Below are positions 9,235-17,092 of a stretch of DNA of 64,000 bases, in pieces; position 1 is the first letter of the stretch; every line of letters begins with the position of its first letter. The position numbers and the translations under genes were made by a program. This stretch comes from Sulfopaludibacter sp035606355. GTDB taxonomy: Bacteria > Acidobacteriota > Terriglobia > Bryobacterales > Bryobacteraceae. The stretch lies in the NCBI GenBank assembly GCA_035606355.1, contig DATNFO010000018.1:340177-404176 (forward strand). The letters are read 5' to 3'. The notes under the pieces are model-generated. The model had not been told where the DNA came from, made no database searches, and worked only from the letters and a program-made list of their open reading frames with translations.

Positions 9235-10341
9235 ATGAAATTTCCTCTGAAGATGGTGGCCGGGATGGCCGGGTACATTTACAAGAACAAGAAGAATCCG
9301 CGGCCGGAATGGCAGAAGAATGCCGCCCCCGCTGTGGACGTATCCAACCCATTCCGCATCCTGCCGCCGAAAGCCGGCGAGAAGAAGCAGCCGCATCCGA
9401 TGATCGACCGCCGTTTTCCGATCGTCCTCATGCTGGAGCCGCTGCATGCGTGCAACCTGACGTGCACGGGCTGCGGGCGCATCCGCGAGTATGAATCGAC
9501 CATCAGCGAACGCGTGCCGCTGGAAGAGTGCTTCGCGGCGGTGGACGAGTGCGGCGCGCCGATAATCTCCATCTGCGGCGGTGAACCGATGATGTATCCG
9601 CAGATCGGCCAGTTGGTGGCCGGGATAATCGAGCGGAATAAGCACATCATTCTGTGCACGAACGGCATGTTCATCAAGAAGCGGTTGAGGGAATTTACGC
9701 CGGACAAACGCTTCTACTTCAATGTGCATCTCGACGGCATGGAGAAAAATCACGATCTGGCTGTCGAGAAGCAGGGCGTGTTCAAGGATGCGATTGAGGG
9801 AATCAAAGCGGCAAAGGACGCCGGGTTCCTGGTCTGCACGAACACGACGGTCTACAAAGAAACGGATATGGCGGAGATCGAAGAGCTCTTCGAGTATCTG
9901 AAGCAGTTCAATGTAGATGGTCACCAGATTTCGCCGGCCTACGGCTACTCCGCGGTAGACGATCGGGAAATCTTCATGACGCAGGACGACATTCACGAGA
10001 AGTTCCGTGAGTTCGACCGCATCGCCAGGAAGTACAACGTGCGGCAGACGCCCGTATATATGGAGTTTCTGCGCGGAGAGCGCGAACTGCCGTGTACCGC
10101 GTGGGGCAATCCGACTTACAACATCAAAGGCTGGAAAGGCCCGTGCTATCTGATCACCGACGGCCACTACAAGACCTTCGAAGATTTGATGACGCAGACG
10201 CCGTGGGAGAACTACGGCCCGGGCAACGATCCGCGGTGCGAGCATTGCATGATGCACTGCGGCTTTGAGCCTTCGGCAGCTTTCGGCATCAACGGCAAGT
10301 TCACCGACAACTTCAAGACCCTGATGTGGATGCTGCGGTAA
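9235..10341 (+). CDS. hpnH: adenosyl-hopene synthase, radical SAM protein HpnH
   Basis: A 368-residue radical SAM enzyme. The cluster motif CNLTCTGC places cysteines at residues 73, 77 and 80, and the following GGEP sequence (ICGGEPMM) is the SAM-contacting strand. The C terminus has further conserved cysteines (CEHCMMHCGFEPS). HpnH joins the 5'-deoxyadenosyl group to hopene, giving adenosylhopane, the first extended C35 hopanoid. The gene follows shc with a 3-base gap, and the N-terminal LKMVAGMAGYIYKNK helix is characteristic of the family. After it the hopanoid gene order is interrupted by repeats. Confidence 0.95.
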   Translation: MKFPLKMVAGMAGYIYKNKKNPRPEWQKNAAPAVDVSNPFRILPPKAGEKKQPHPMIDRRFPIVLMLEPLHACNLTCTGCGRIREYESTISERVPLEECFAAVDECGAPIISICGGEPMMYPQIGQLVAGIIERNKHIILCTNGMFIKKRLREFTPDKRFYFNVHLDGMEKNHDLAVEKQGVFKDAIEGIKAAKDAGFLVCTNTTVYKETDMAEIEELFEYLKQFNVDGHQISPAYGYSAVDDREIFMTQDDIHEKFREFDRIARKYNVRQTPVYMEFLRGERELPCTAWGNPTYNIKGWKGPCYLITDGHYKTFEDLMTQTPWENYGPGNDPRCEHCMMHCGFEPSAAFGINGKFTDNFKTLMWMLR

Positions 10342-10370
10342 GCAGCATTGGCGCCGCGGTTGCGGCTCCG

Positions 10371-10668
10371 GGCTGTGAAAAAATCGAGTTGCTTCCGTAT
10401 GCCCGCCAGCGTTTACCGCTCCCTTACGGGTGTGTGAAAAAATCGAGTTGCTTTTACGCCGACTTCAAAACGCACTCGAATTTCCGGCACCTTTTACCGC
10501 TCCCTTACGGGCCCTTACGGGGCTGTGAAAAAATATCGAATTGCTTTTTCTCCGCATTCAAACGCACTCGCATCCCCGGCACCTTTTACCGCTCCCTTAC
10601 GGTCACGGCTCCGTATGTAGTTGATTCTGCTAACGGAGCCGCGACCGTAAGGAAGCGGTAAAAGGTGT
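10371..10668. repeat. cluster of tandem and inverted intergenic repeats
   Basis: About 430 bases without a gene lie between hpnH and the next open frame. They contain three diverged copies of a unit starting GTGAAAAAATCGAGTTGCTT (at 10375, 10434 and 10525), each leading into TTTACCGCTCCCTTACGG. The third copy runs into a large near-perfect inverted repeat, 10580-10667, with arms of about 35 bases (CACCTTTTACCGCT at one end, AGCGGTAAAAGGTG at the other) around a loop containing GTAGTTGATTCTGC. The same unit and palindrome recur at 63742-64000. This is a dispersed, probably mobile or REP-like element, not a coding region. Confidence 0.85.
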
Positions 10669-10769
10669 ATCGAAAGGCGATTCAGCCTGCGGCGTAGAGC
10701 CAGTTTTAAGTTAAGTCGCGCGGCCCAAGCTGTTGCGCGTTTGATAGAATCGCGAGGACTGGTGAACCC

Positions 10770-11285
10770 ATGACCACCTTTAACGTCAGCGTTCCGGGAA
10801 GGGGATTGGACCTTTGGCTCTACTCGTTCGCCAGCCATCAGGCGCGTCCTCTCCTGGAAACCGCGTCAGTCGAGGACCAGGCACGATTCTCGCCGGACGG
10901 GCACTGGCTCGCATATAGTTCCAATGAAACCGGCCAGAACGAGGTCTATATCTGTGCGCTGACCGAGGCGGGTGTGAGAGGAAAATGGGTAATCTCCACC
11001 GGCGGAGGAATAGAGCCGCAGTGGCGCGGCGACAGTAAGGAGCTGTTCTATGCGACGCGGGCGGCTCTGGCTCGGATTATGGCGGTCGACATTTCTGAGA
11101 AGAATGGAGCCATCGTCCCCGGTGTGCCGCATCCGCTGTTTGAATCGCGAATGGCCGGCTCCGGACGCAATCGCTGGACGGTTACGGCGGACGGGAAGCG
11201 CTTTCTCGTGAACGTGCCGCCTGCCGAGAAGCCGGCGACCACATTGAACGTCGTGCTCAACTGGCCCGCGCTGATTGCAAAATAG
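10770..11285 (+). pseudogene. C-terminal fragment of a TolB/PD40 beta-propeller protein
   Basis: The 171-residue frame contains PD40-type propeller blades: ARFSPDGHWLAYSSNETG followed by EVYI, and EPQWRGDSKELFYAT, then a closing blade with TVTADGKRFLVNVP. The ending VVLNWPALIAK resembles the C termini of acidobacterial serine/threonine kinases with WD40-like propellers, as I recall them. No kinase, membrane segment or signal peptide is present, and the first blade starts abruptly, about 100 bases after the palindromic repeat at 10580-10667. I read it as the remnant of a larger gene whose 5' part was lost. A weak GAGGA precedes the ATG, so expression of a small propeller peptide cannot be excluded. 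Confidence 0.65.
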
Positions 11286-11321
11286 GTTGATTGCCGAGTA
11301 CCCGTGCTAGGGTGAGAGTTC

Positions 11322-12293
11322 ATGATCGCCTTGGTAACGGGGGCCTCGGGATTTCTGGGCTGGCATATTGCTCGTGTGCTCCAGCAGCAAGGGATTGCGG
11401 TCCGCTGCCTCGCCCGATCGGGATCCAAAGTCAATGATCTCGAAGTTGAGATAGCCACGGGCGACCTTCGCGATCCTGCGAGCCTGCAACGCGCCGTCGC
11501 CGGCTGCGACTACGTTTTTCACGCCGCCGCCGATTACCGGCTTTGGGCCAAAGATCCGCGCGAATTGTACGCCAGCAACGTGGAGGGCACGCGGAACATC
11601 CTCACTGCCGCTCAGCGCGCCGGAGTTCGGCGTGTGGTCTATACGAGCACTGTCGGCTGCATCGGCGTCCCTCCCGGCGGAATCGGCGATGAGACACTGC
11701 CGGTCACGCTCGAGGAAATGAGCGGCGACTATAAGCGGTCGAAATTCCTCGCCGAACAGGTGGCGCTCGAATTTGCAGCCGCCGGTCAGGACATCGTTAT
11801 CGTGAATCCCACGGCGCCCATCGGCGACCACGATGTGAAGCCGACACCCACCGGCAAAATTGTTCTGGATTTCCTGAATGGCGACATGCCTGCCTTCATC
11901 GATACCGGTCTCAACGTGATCGACGCTTCGGAGTGCGCAGAGGGACACTGGCTGGCCTGCGAGCGCGGGCGGCAAGGCGAGCGCTACATTCTGGGCAGCG
12001 AGAATCTCACACTGGCGCAGATTCTGCAGCGACTCGCTCAGTTCACCGGCCGCAAAGCTCCCCGCGTGCAACTTCCGTACGGGGTGGCTTACATGGCCGG
12101 CGTGTTCAGCACGGGTTGGGCTCAGGTGACCGGCCGCCCGCCGCGCGTGCCCATGGAAGCTGTGCGCATGGCCAGGAAGAAGATGTGGGTCTCTCACGAC
12201 AAGGCGCGGCGCGAACTGGGCTTCGAACCCGGACCGGCCGACGTCGGTCTGCGGCGCGCGGTGGAGTGGTTTCAGGGGAAGGCGGCCAGGTAG
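11322..12293 (+). CDS. hpnA: hopanoid-associated sugar epimerase HpnA
   Basis: A 323-residue extended SDR. It begins MIALVTGASGFLGWHIARVL with the GxxGxxG cofactor turn, has the YTSTVGCIG strand, and an active-site YKRSK as the YxxxK pair (about residues 137-141). NPTAPIGDHDVKPTPTGKI is characteristic of HpnA, which is found in most hopanoid clusters and is thought to act on the sugar or polyol side chain, though its reaction is not firmly established. There is no Shine-Dalgarno; TAGGGT at 11308-11313 lies 8 bases before the ATG, suggesting its own leaderless promoter. The next gene begins immediately after the stop. Confidence 0.93.
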   Translation: MIALVTGASGFLGWHIARVLQQQGIAVRCLARSGSKVNDLEVEIATGDLRDPASLQRAVAGCDYVFHAAADYRLWAKDPRELYASNVEGTRNILTAAQRAGVRRVVYTSTVGCIGVPPGGIGDETLPVTLEEMSGDYKRSKFLAEQVALEFAAAGQDIVIVNPTAPIGDHDVKPTPTGKIVLDFLNGDMPAFIDTGLNVIDASECAEGHWLACERGRQGERYILGSENLTLAQILQRLAQFTGRKAPRVQLPYGVAYMAGVFSTGWAQVTGRPPRVPMEAVRMARKKMWVSHDKARRELGFEPGPADVGLRRAVEWFQGKAAR

Positions 12294-12992
12294 ATGGCGC
12301 GCTTCCTGGTGGTGGCTTCCGAGCCGATGGAGTTTCCCGAGATCGTCCGGCGCGCGCAGGATGTGCAGCGTCCGCGCGGCCTGGGTGTGAACTGGGCGCG
12401 CTCGGGCCGGATCGGCGGCAACGAGTTCCTGTTTGCCGCCAACGGCGCCACGCGGAAACGTGCCGGCGCGGCCATTGAGGCAGTGCGGGATATGTTCAAG
12501 CCCGAGGCGATCGTCAGCACGGGATTCTGCGGCGCCGTTTCGCCGGAACTGCGGATTGCGGACCTGGTGGTCGCGACCGCCGTCGAACGGGACGGTGAAC
12601 GATACGCATCCTTGCCGGTCAGCGGGCCGCCGGCGCATCGTGGTTTGGTCCGCACGCTGGACTATGTCGCCGGATCGCGCGAGGAACGCTTGAAACTGCA
12701 CTCTGCCGGGGCAATTGCAGTGGAAATGGAGGCGGCGGCAGCGGCCGAGCGCGCGGCGCGCTGGGGTTTACCGTTTTACTGCGTCAAAGCGGTGACGGAC
12801 CTGGCAGACGAAACTTTGGCGAATGATTTCAACAAGGCCCTGCGAAGCGACGGCCACTTCGATACAATTGTACTTTTGAGCGGAGCGTTGCGCCATCCGA
12901 CTCCCCGTGTACCTGAACTCATTCGACTGCGCGGGAGGTGTGTGCGGGCGGCGCGCGCGCTTGGAGATTTTTTTGCCAATTGCCGATTCTGA
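12294..12992 (+). CDS. hpnG: hopanoid-associated phosphorylase HpnG
   Basis: A 232-residue protein of the nucleoside phosphorylase fold. The N-terminal FLVVASEPMEFPEIVRRA strand, the STGFCGAVSPELRIADLVVA core and the VEMEAAAAAERAARWGLPFYCVKAVTD stretch (quoted in part, about residues 143-169) with catalytic-type aspartate match the purine nucleoside phosphorylase superfamily. In the hopanoid pathway HpnG removes adenine from adenosylhopane to give ribosyl- or phosphoribosylhopane. The ATG is adjacent to the hpnA TAG, indicating coupled translation. The next gene's start lies 22 bases after the stop. Confidence 0.9.
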   Translation: MARFLVVASEPMEFPEIVRRAQDVQRPRGLGVNWARSGRIGGNEFLFAANGATRKRAGAAIEAVRDMFKPEAIVSTGFCGAVSPELRIADLVVATAVERDGERYASLPVSGPPAHRGLVRTLDYVAGSREERLKLHSAGAIAVEMEAAAAAERAARWGLPFYCVKAVTDLADETLANDFNKALRSDGHFDTIVLLSGALRHPTPRVPELIRLRGRCVRAARALGDFFANCRF

Positions 12993-13014
12993 GATAAGTG
13001 CCATACCGGTGACC

Positions 13015-14154
13015 ATGCAGGCGGCCGTCTATCGTGGACAGAGCCTGGTTGAAGTGGAAGAGATCCCGACGCCGGAAATTGGTGCGGGCGAGATTCTCAT
13101 CCGCGTGGAAGCCTGCGGCATCTGCCACACGGACCTGAAGAAGATCGAGCACAATTTGCTGGCGCCGCCGCGTATCTACGGCCACGAAACGGCCGGAGTG
13201 GTTGCCAAGGTGGGCTCAGGGGTGACGAAGTTCCGTCCCGGCGATCGCGTAGTGGCCTTTCATCACATTCCCTGCGGAGCCTGTTTCTACTGCCGTCGCA
13301 AGAATTACGCCCAATGCCCGGTGTACAAGCGCGTCGGAATCACAGCGGGGTTTGAGCCCGCCGGTGGTGGCTTCGCGCAATATGTGCGGGTGATGGATTG
13401 GATTGTGGAGCGCGGCGTGGAGCGCATTCCGGATGGCGTATCGTTCGAACGTGCGACGCTGGTGGAACCGCTGAACACGTGCCTGAAGGCAGTGGTGCAG
13501 TGCGATCCTCAGCCGGATGAATTTGTTGTCGTCATGGGGCAGGGACCCATCGGCCTGATGTTTACCATGCTGGTAAAGCGCACAGGCGCGCGCATTGCGG
13601 CCACCGATACCATCGGCGAACGGCTGGACCTGGCGCGGCGCTGTGGCGCGGAGTTCGCCTGGGATGCCCGGAGCATGGACCTGGCGGCGGAAACCAAGAA
13701 GCTCACAGAAGGGCGCGGCGCGGACCTGGTGATTGTTGCGGCGAGCGCTCCGGGCATCGTGGAGCAGGCAATTCGGTGCTCGCGGCCGGGATCGCGAATA
13801 TTGCTTTTCGCGCAAACTTCGGCGGCAGAGCGAATCGAAGCCTCCGGCGCGGACATCTGTGCGGGTGAACGGAAGCTTTTCGGGTGCTATAGTGCTTCTA
13901 TAGACTTACAAACAGAGTCCGCGAATCTTGTGTTTGGCGGTGAGTTGCCTTTGGAGGAACTGATCTCGCATCGACTACCCTTGGTTAAAATCCGTTCAGG
14001 ATTTGAATTGGCATTGCATCCAGGACCTAAATCGTTGAAAATAATCGTTCAGCCACATAGCCCTTGGCAGGGCGGCAATGCGCCCGGCGGCGCACAGGCC
14101 TCGTTCCGTGGAGCGGGGAACGGTCATGGGGTTGTACCAGGAGAGGTCGCATAG
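13015..14154 (+). CDS. zinc-dependent medium-chain alcohol dehydrogenase (first of two)
   Basis: A 379-residue medium-chain dehydrogenase. Catalytic zinc ligands are visible in CGICHTD and GHETAGVV. The structural-zinc lobe is complete, PCGACFYCRRKNYAQC with four cysteines. The NAD(P)-binding turn reads VVMGQGPIGLMF. I place the start at ATG 13015, giving the standard MQAAVYRGQSL opening; the frame extends upstream into hpnG. The last 25 or so residues are Gly/Ala-rich and unlike the family, and the gene may run past its ancestral stop. The stop overlaps the next gene by one base. Lying between hpnG and hpnC, it is a candidate for a side-chain redox step in hopanoid synthesis; it resembles sorbitol or threonine dehydrogenases. 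Confidence 0.88.
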   Translation: MQAAVYRGQSLVEVEEIPTPEIGAGEILIRVEACGICHTDLKKIEHNLLAPPRIYGHETAGVVAKVGSGVTKFRPGDRVVAFHHIPCGACFYCRRKNYAQCPVYKRVGITAGFEPAGGGFAQYVRVMDWIVERGVERIPDGVSFERATLVEPLNTCLKAVVQCDPQPDEFVVVMGQGPIGLMFTMLVKRTGARIAATDTIGERLDLARRCGAEFAWDARSMDLAAETKKLTEGRGADLVIVAASAPGIVEQAIRCSRPGSRILLFAQTSAAERIEASGADICAGERKLFGCYSASIDLQTESANLVFGGELPLEELISHRLPLVKIRSGFELALHPGPKSLKIIVQPHSPWQGGNAPGGAQASFRGAGNGHGVVPGEVA

Positions 14155-15194
14155 TGAATAGCCAGATGATGGCGGCTGTGCTTTACGGTAAGGAGCACTT
14201 GCAGGTAGAGCCGGTAGCCGTTCCGACAATCGAGAGCGGAGACATTCTTGTCCGGGTGAAGGTGGCGCTGACCTGCGGCACGGATGTGAAAGTCTTCCGC
14301 CGTGGATATCACGCGCGCATGATCGTGCCCCCGGCCGTCTTCGGTCATGAGCTGGCGGGCGATGTGGTGGCCGTGGGGAGCGGCGTCACAAAATTCAAAG
14401 TGGGCCAGCGAGTGGTGGCGGCGAATTCCGCGCCCTGCGAGAACTGTTTCTTCTGCAAGCGCGGCCTGGAAAATCTCTGCGAAGACCTCCTCTTCAATAA
14501 CGGCGCCTACGCCGAGTACATCCGGATTCCGGCTCGCATCGTGGAGCGCAACACGTATCGCATTCCCGCGCATGTGGGCTATCACGATGCGGCGCTCATT
14601 GAGCCGCTGGCGTGTGTGGTCCGCGGGTTTGAAGAAACCTCTCCGCAAGCGGGCGATACCATCGCCATCACCGGCCTCGGACCGATCGGTCTGATGTTCG
14701 TCAAACTCGCGAAACTGCGCGGCTGCCGCGTGATCGCAGTGGGCCGCCGCAAAACGCAGCTCGAGCGCGCCGCGGCGCTTGGTGCGGACGAGTTGATCGT
14801 GGGCGACGATAATAACGATCCGGTGCGCGCCATTCGCGCCATGACTCACGGGCGCGGCGTGGACATCGCCATCGAAGCGGTGGGCAAGCCGCAGACTTGG
14901 GAATGGGCCGTGAATATGGTCCGCCGCGGAGGCACCGTCAATTTCTTCGGCGGCTGCCCGAACGAGACGCACGTCAATATTGATACCGCGCTGCTGCACT
15001 ACTCCGAAATCACCTGCAAAGCCAGCTTTCACCACACTCCGGCATACATTCAGAAGGCGCTGGACCTGGTGTGCGCCGGCCATATCGCCGCAAGCTTCTT
15101 CGTCAACCGGGAAGAGCCGCTGGCGAACCTGCTCGAGGTGATGCGCCACCTGATGAGCCATAACGGCCATTTGAAAACGGCAATTCTGCCGTAG
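14154..15194 (+). CDS. zinc-dependent medium-chain alcohol dehydrogenase (second of two)
   Basis: A 346-residue paralogue-like neighbour of the preceding dehydrogenase. It has CGTDVKVF and GHELAGDVV for the catalytic zinc, a PCENCFFCKRGLENLC structural-zinc lobe with four cysteines, and the cofactor turn ITGLGPIGLMFVKLA. The start is GTG 14154, chosen for AGGAGAGG seven bases upstream; ATG 14166 is an alternative. A longer frame starting at 14064 is antagonistic to the upstream gene and is rejected. The stop is followed 4 bases later by hpnC. Similarity of both dehydrogenases and their fixed position suggest that they act together, perhaps as subunits or on sequential oxidation states. The substrate is not known. 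Confidence 0.88.
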   Translation: MNSQMMAAVLYGKEHLQVEPVAVPTIESGDILVRVKVALTCGTDVKVFRRGYHARMIVPPAVFGHELAGDVVAVGSGVTKFKVGQRVVAANSAPCENCFFCKRGLENLCEDLLFNNGAYAEYIRIPARIVERNTYRIPAHVGYHDAALIEPLACVVRGFEETSPQAGDTIAITGLGPIGLMFVKLAKLRGCRVIAVGRRKTQLERAAALGADELIVGDDNNDPVRAIRAMTHGRGVDIAIEAVGKPQTWEWAVNMVRRGGTVNFFGGCPNETHVNIDTALLHYSEITCKASFHHTPAYIQKALDLVCAGHIAASFFVNREEPLANLLEVMRHLMSHNGHLKTAILP

Positions 15195-15198
15195 TCGC

Positions 15199-16134
15199 AT
15201 GACCGCGCGGCCCTCTATCGCCCAGCTTGGGCCTGCGGAGTTTGTCCGTTCTCCCGAAGCCATGGAGCGGCGTTACTCGGTGGAAGAGGCTCAGGCGTAC
15301 ACCCGCTGGCTGGCCACCCATCACTACGAAAACTTTCACGTGGTGAGCTTCCTGCTTCCCAAGCGGCTGCATCAGGATTTTTATAACGTGTACGCATATT
15401 GCCGGTGGGCCGACGATCTGGGCGATGAGATCGGCGACCGTGCCGAGAGCTTGCGGCTGCTGGCGTGGTGGCGCGCGGAGCTTCATGCGATGTACGCCGG
15501 CCGGGCCACCCATCCGGTATTCGCGGCGCTCGCGCCGACCGTGGAGCGCTACCGGATTCCCAAGCAGCCGTTCGCGGACCTCATCTCCGCATTCGTGCAG
15601 GACCAGAGCGTCACGCGGTATCGCGATTGGGACGAGTTGTTCGGCTACTGCCGCTGTTCCGCGAATCCGGTCGGGCGGCTGGTGCTGTATCTCTGCGGCT
15701 ATTCCGATGACGAGCGGCAGAAGCTGAGCGATGCCACTTGCACTGCACTGCAACTCGCAAATTTCTGGCAGGACGTCACGGTTGACCTGCTGAAGGACCG
15801 CGTGTATCTGCCGCTGGAAGTGCTGCGGCGCCACGGTTCCAGCGTCGACGAGATTTTCGATCGCCGCTTCACTCCGGCATTCGGCTCGGCGATGCGCGAG
15901 GCAGTGCAGAAAGCTCGGGAGTTGTTCCTCGAAGGATTGCCGCTGGTGGAGATGGTGGACCGGCGGCTCGCCCTCGATCTGGACCTGTTCAGCCGCGGCG
16001 GCTTGCGCGTGCTGAAAAAAATCGAGCGGCGCCATTATGACGTACTGGCATCCCGGCCCGCGATAGGGAAGGCGGAGCGAGTGTCATTGCTACTGGCATC
16101 CGTCACGCGGGTGGCGTTTAGGCGCGCGGCATGA
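15199..16134 (+). CDS. hpnC: squalene synthase component HpnC
   Basis: A 311-residue all-helical trans-prenyl transferase. The opening HYENFHVVSFLLPKRL is characteristic of HpnC. Two aspartate-rich metal-binding motifs are visible: YAYCRWADDLGDE (about residues 66-78) and LANFWQDVTVDLLKDRVYLP (about residues 190-209). In the HpnCDE route, HpnD makes presqualene diphosphate from two farnesyl diphosphates and HpnC turns it into hydroxysqualene. hpnD overlaps its stop by 4 bases, so both are translated together. Confidence 0.94.
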   Translation: MTARPSIAQLGPAEFVRSPEAMERRYSVEEAQAYTRWLATHHYENFHVVSFLLPKRLHQDFYNVYAYCRWADDLGDEIGDRAESLRLLAWWRAELHAMYAGRATHPVFAALAPTVERYRIPKQPFADLISAFVQDQSVTRYRDWDELFGYCRCSANPVGRLVLYLCGYSDDERQKLSDATCTALQLANFWQDVTVDLLKDRVYLPLEVLRRHGSSVDEIFDRRFTPAFGSAMREAVQKARELFLEGLPLVEMVDRRLALDLDLFSRGGLRVLKKIERRHYDVLASRPAIGKAERVSLLLASVTRVAFRRAA

Positions 16135-16973
16135 ACGCTGTCGATCAATCCTACGCCTACTGCAAGCGGGTGGCGCGCAGCCGCGCGAAAAACTTCTACT
16201 ATTCGTTCATGCTGCTCTCGCGGCAGCAGCGCAAGGCAATGTGCGCCATTTACGCATTCATGCGGTATTGCGACGATTTGAGCGATGAGCCCGGGGCGTC
16301 GCGCGCGCCCATTGAGAAGTGGCGGTCGGAGTTTCGCGAAGCGATGCTGGGCCGGTATAGCGGACACCCGGTGTGGCCGGCATTTCATCACACCGTAAGG
16401 CGCTTCGGCATTCCGCACGAGTACTTCGAATCGATGATCGATGGCGTTGCGGGCGATCTGGAGCCGCGCCGCTTCGAGACGTTCGCGGAGCTCTACCGCT
16501 ATTGCTACCAGGTGGCCAGCGTGGTGGGGCTGACCATCATCCACATCTTCGGCTTCGATACGCGGAGCGCGCTGCCGCTGGCGGAGAAGTGCGGGATCGC
16601 GTTTCAGCTCACCAACATTCTGCGGGACGTGAAGGAAGATGGCGAACGCGGCCGTGTGTATCTGCCGGCGGAGGACATGCGTCGTTTTGGGGTCAGCGAA
16701 GCGGACTTGCTGGCAGGGCAGAGAAGCGAGCGCGTGATGGAGTTTATGGCATTCGAAGCGGCGCGCGCGCGGGCTTATTATCAGGAATCGGCGCCGCTGC
16801 TGGACCTGATCCATCCCAGGAGCAGGCCGAGTCTGTGGGCGCTGATCGCGATTTATTCAAGGCTGCTGGACAGAATCGTAGGATGCCGCTTCGACGTGTT
16901 TGCGCGGCGAGTGCGGCTGCCGGTATGGGAGAAGATGTGGATCGTAGGAAGGGCGCTGGCGCGAGCGGACTAG
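16131..16973 (+). CDS. hpnD: presqualene diphosphate synthase HpnD
   Basis: A 280-residue squalene/phytoene synthase-fold enzyme. It contains ARSRAKNFYYSFMLLSRQQR, the first aspartate motif MRYCDDLSDE and the second FQLTNILRDVKEDGERGRVY. It should condense two farnesyl diphosphates to presqualene diphosphate. The ATG overlaps the hpnC stop. The third partner, the FAD-dependent HpnE that reduces hydroxysqualene to squalene, is not found after it; the operon instead ends at a hairpin repeat 8 bases beyond the stop. Confidence 0.94.
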   Translation: MNAVDQSYAYCKRVARSRAKNFYYSFMLLSRQQRKAMCAIYAFMRYCDDLSDEPGASRAPIEKWRSEFREAMLGRYSGHPVWPAFHHTVRRFGIPHEYFESMIDGVAGDLEPRRFETFAELYRYCYQVASVVGLTIIHIFGFDTRSALPLAEKCGIAFQLTNILRDVKEDGERGRVYLPAEDMRRFGVSEADLLAGQRSERVMEFMAFEAARARAYYQESAPLLDLIHPRSRPSLWALIAIYSRLLDRIVGCRFDVFARRVRLPVWEKMWIVGRALARAD

Positions 16974-16980
16974 ATGATTA

Positions 16981-17056
16981 GGCCGCCGATGAACGCCGAT
17001 GAACGCCGATAAAACAGAAATCCGTTTTCTTGTGTTATCGGCGTTCATCGGCGGCC
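16981..17056. repeat. hairpin with internally duplicated arm after hpnD
   Basis: The right arm, 22 bases ending in CATCGGCGGCC, has a perfect reverse complement on the left, except that the left arm carries an extra copy of the 10-mer GATGAACGCC. Two alternative stems can therefore form. The loop contains AACAGAAATCCGTTTTCTTG. It could end transcription of the hopanoid operon, and its odd internal duplication suggests a dispersed repeat. Confidence 0.75.
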
Positions 17057-17092
17057 AATAATTCTTCTCCCACACTGCGTCATAATCGCTGA

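Noticed and set aside
10371..10600. possible CRISPR array
   Set aside because: Repeat copies differ in length (59 and 91 bases apart) and sequence, are not separated by uniform spacers and have no cas genes near.
16981..17056. possible CRISPR or tRNA
   Set aside because: Only a single hairpin with one 10-base duplication; no cloverleaf.
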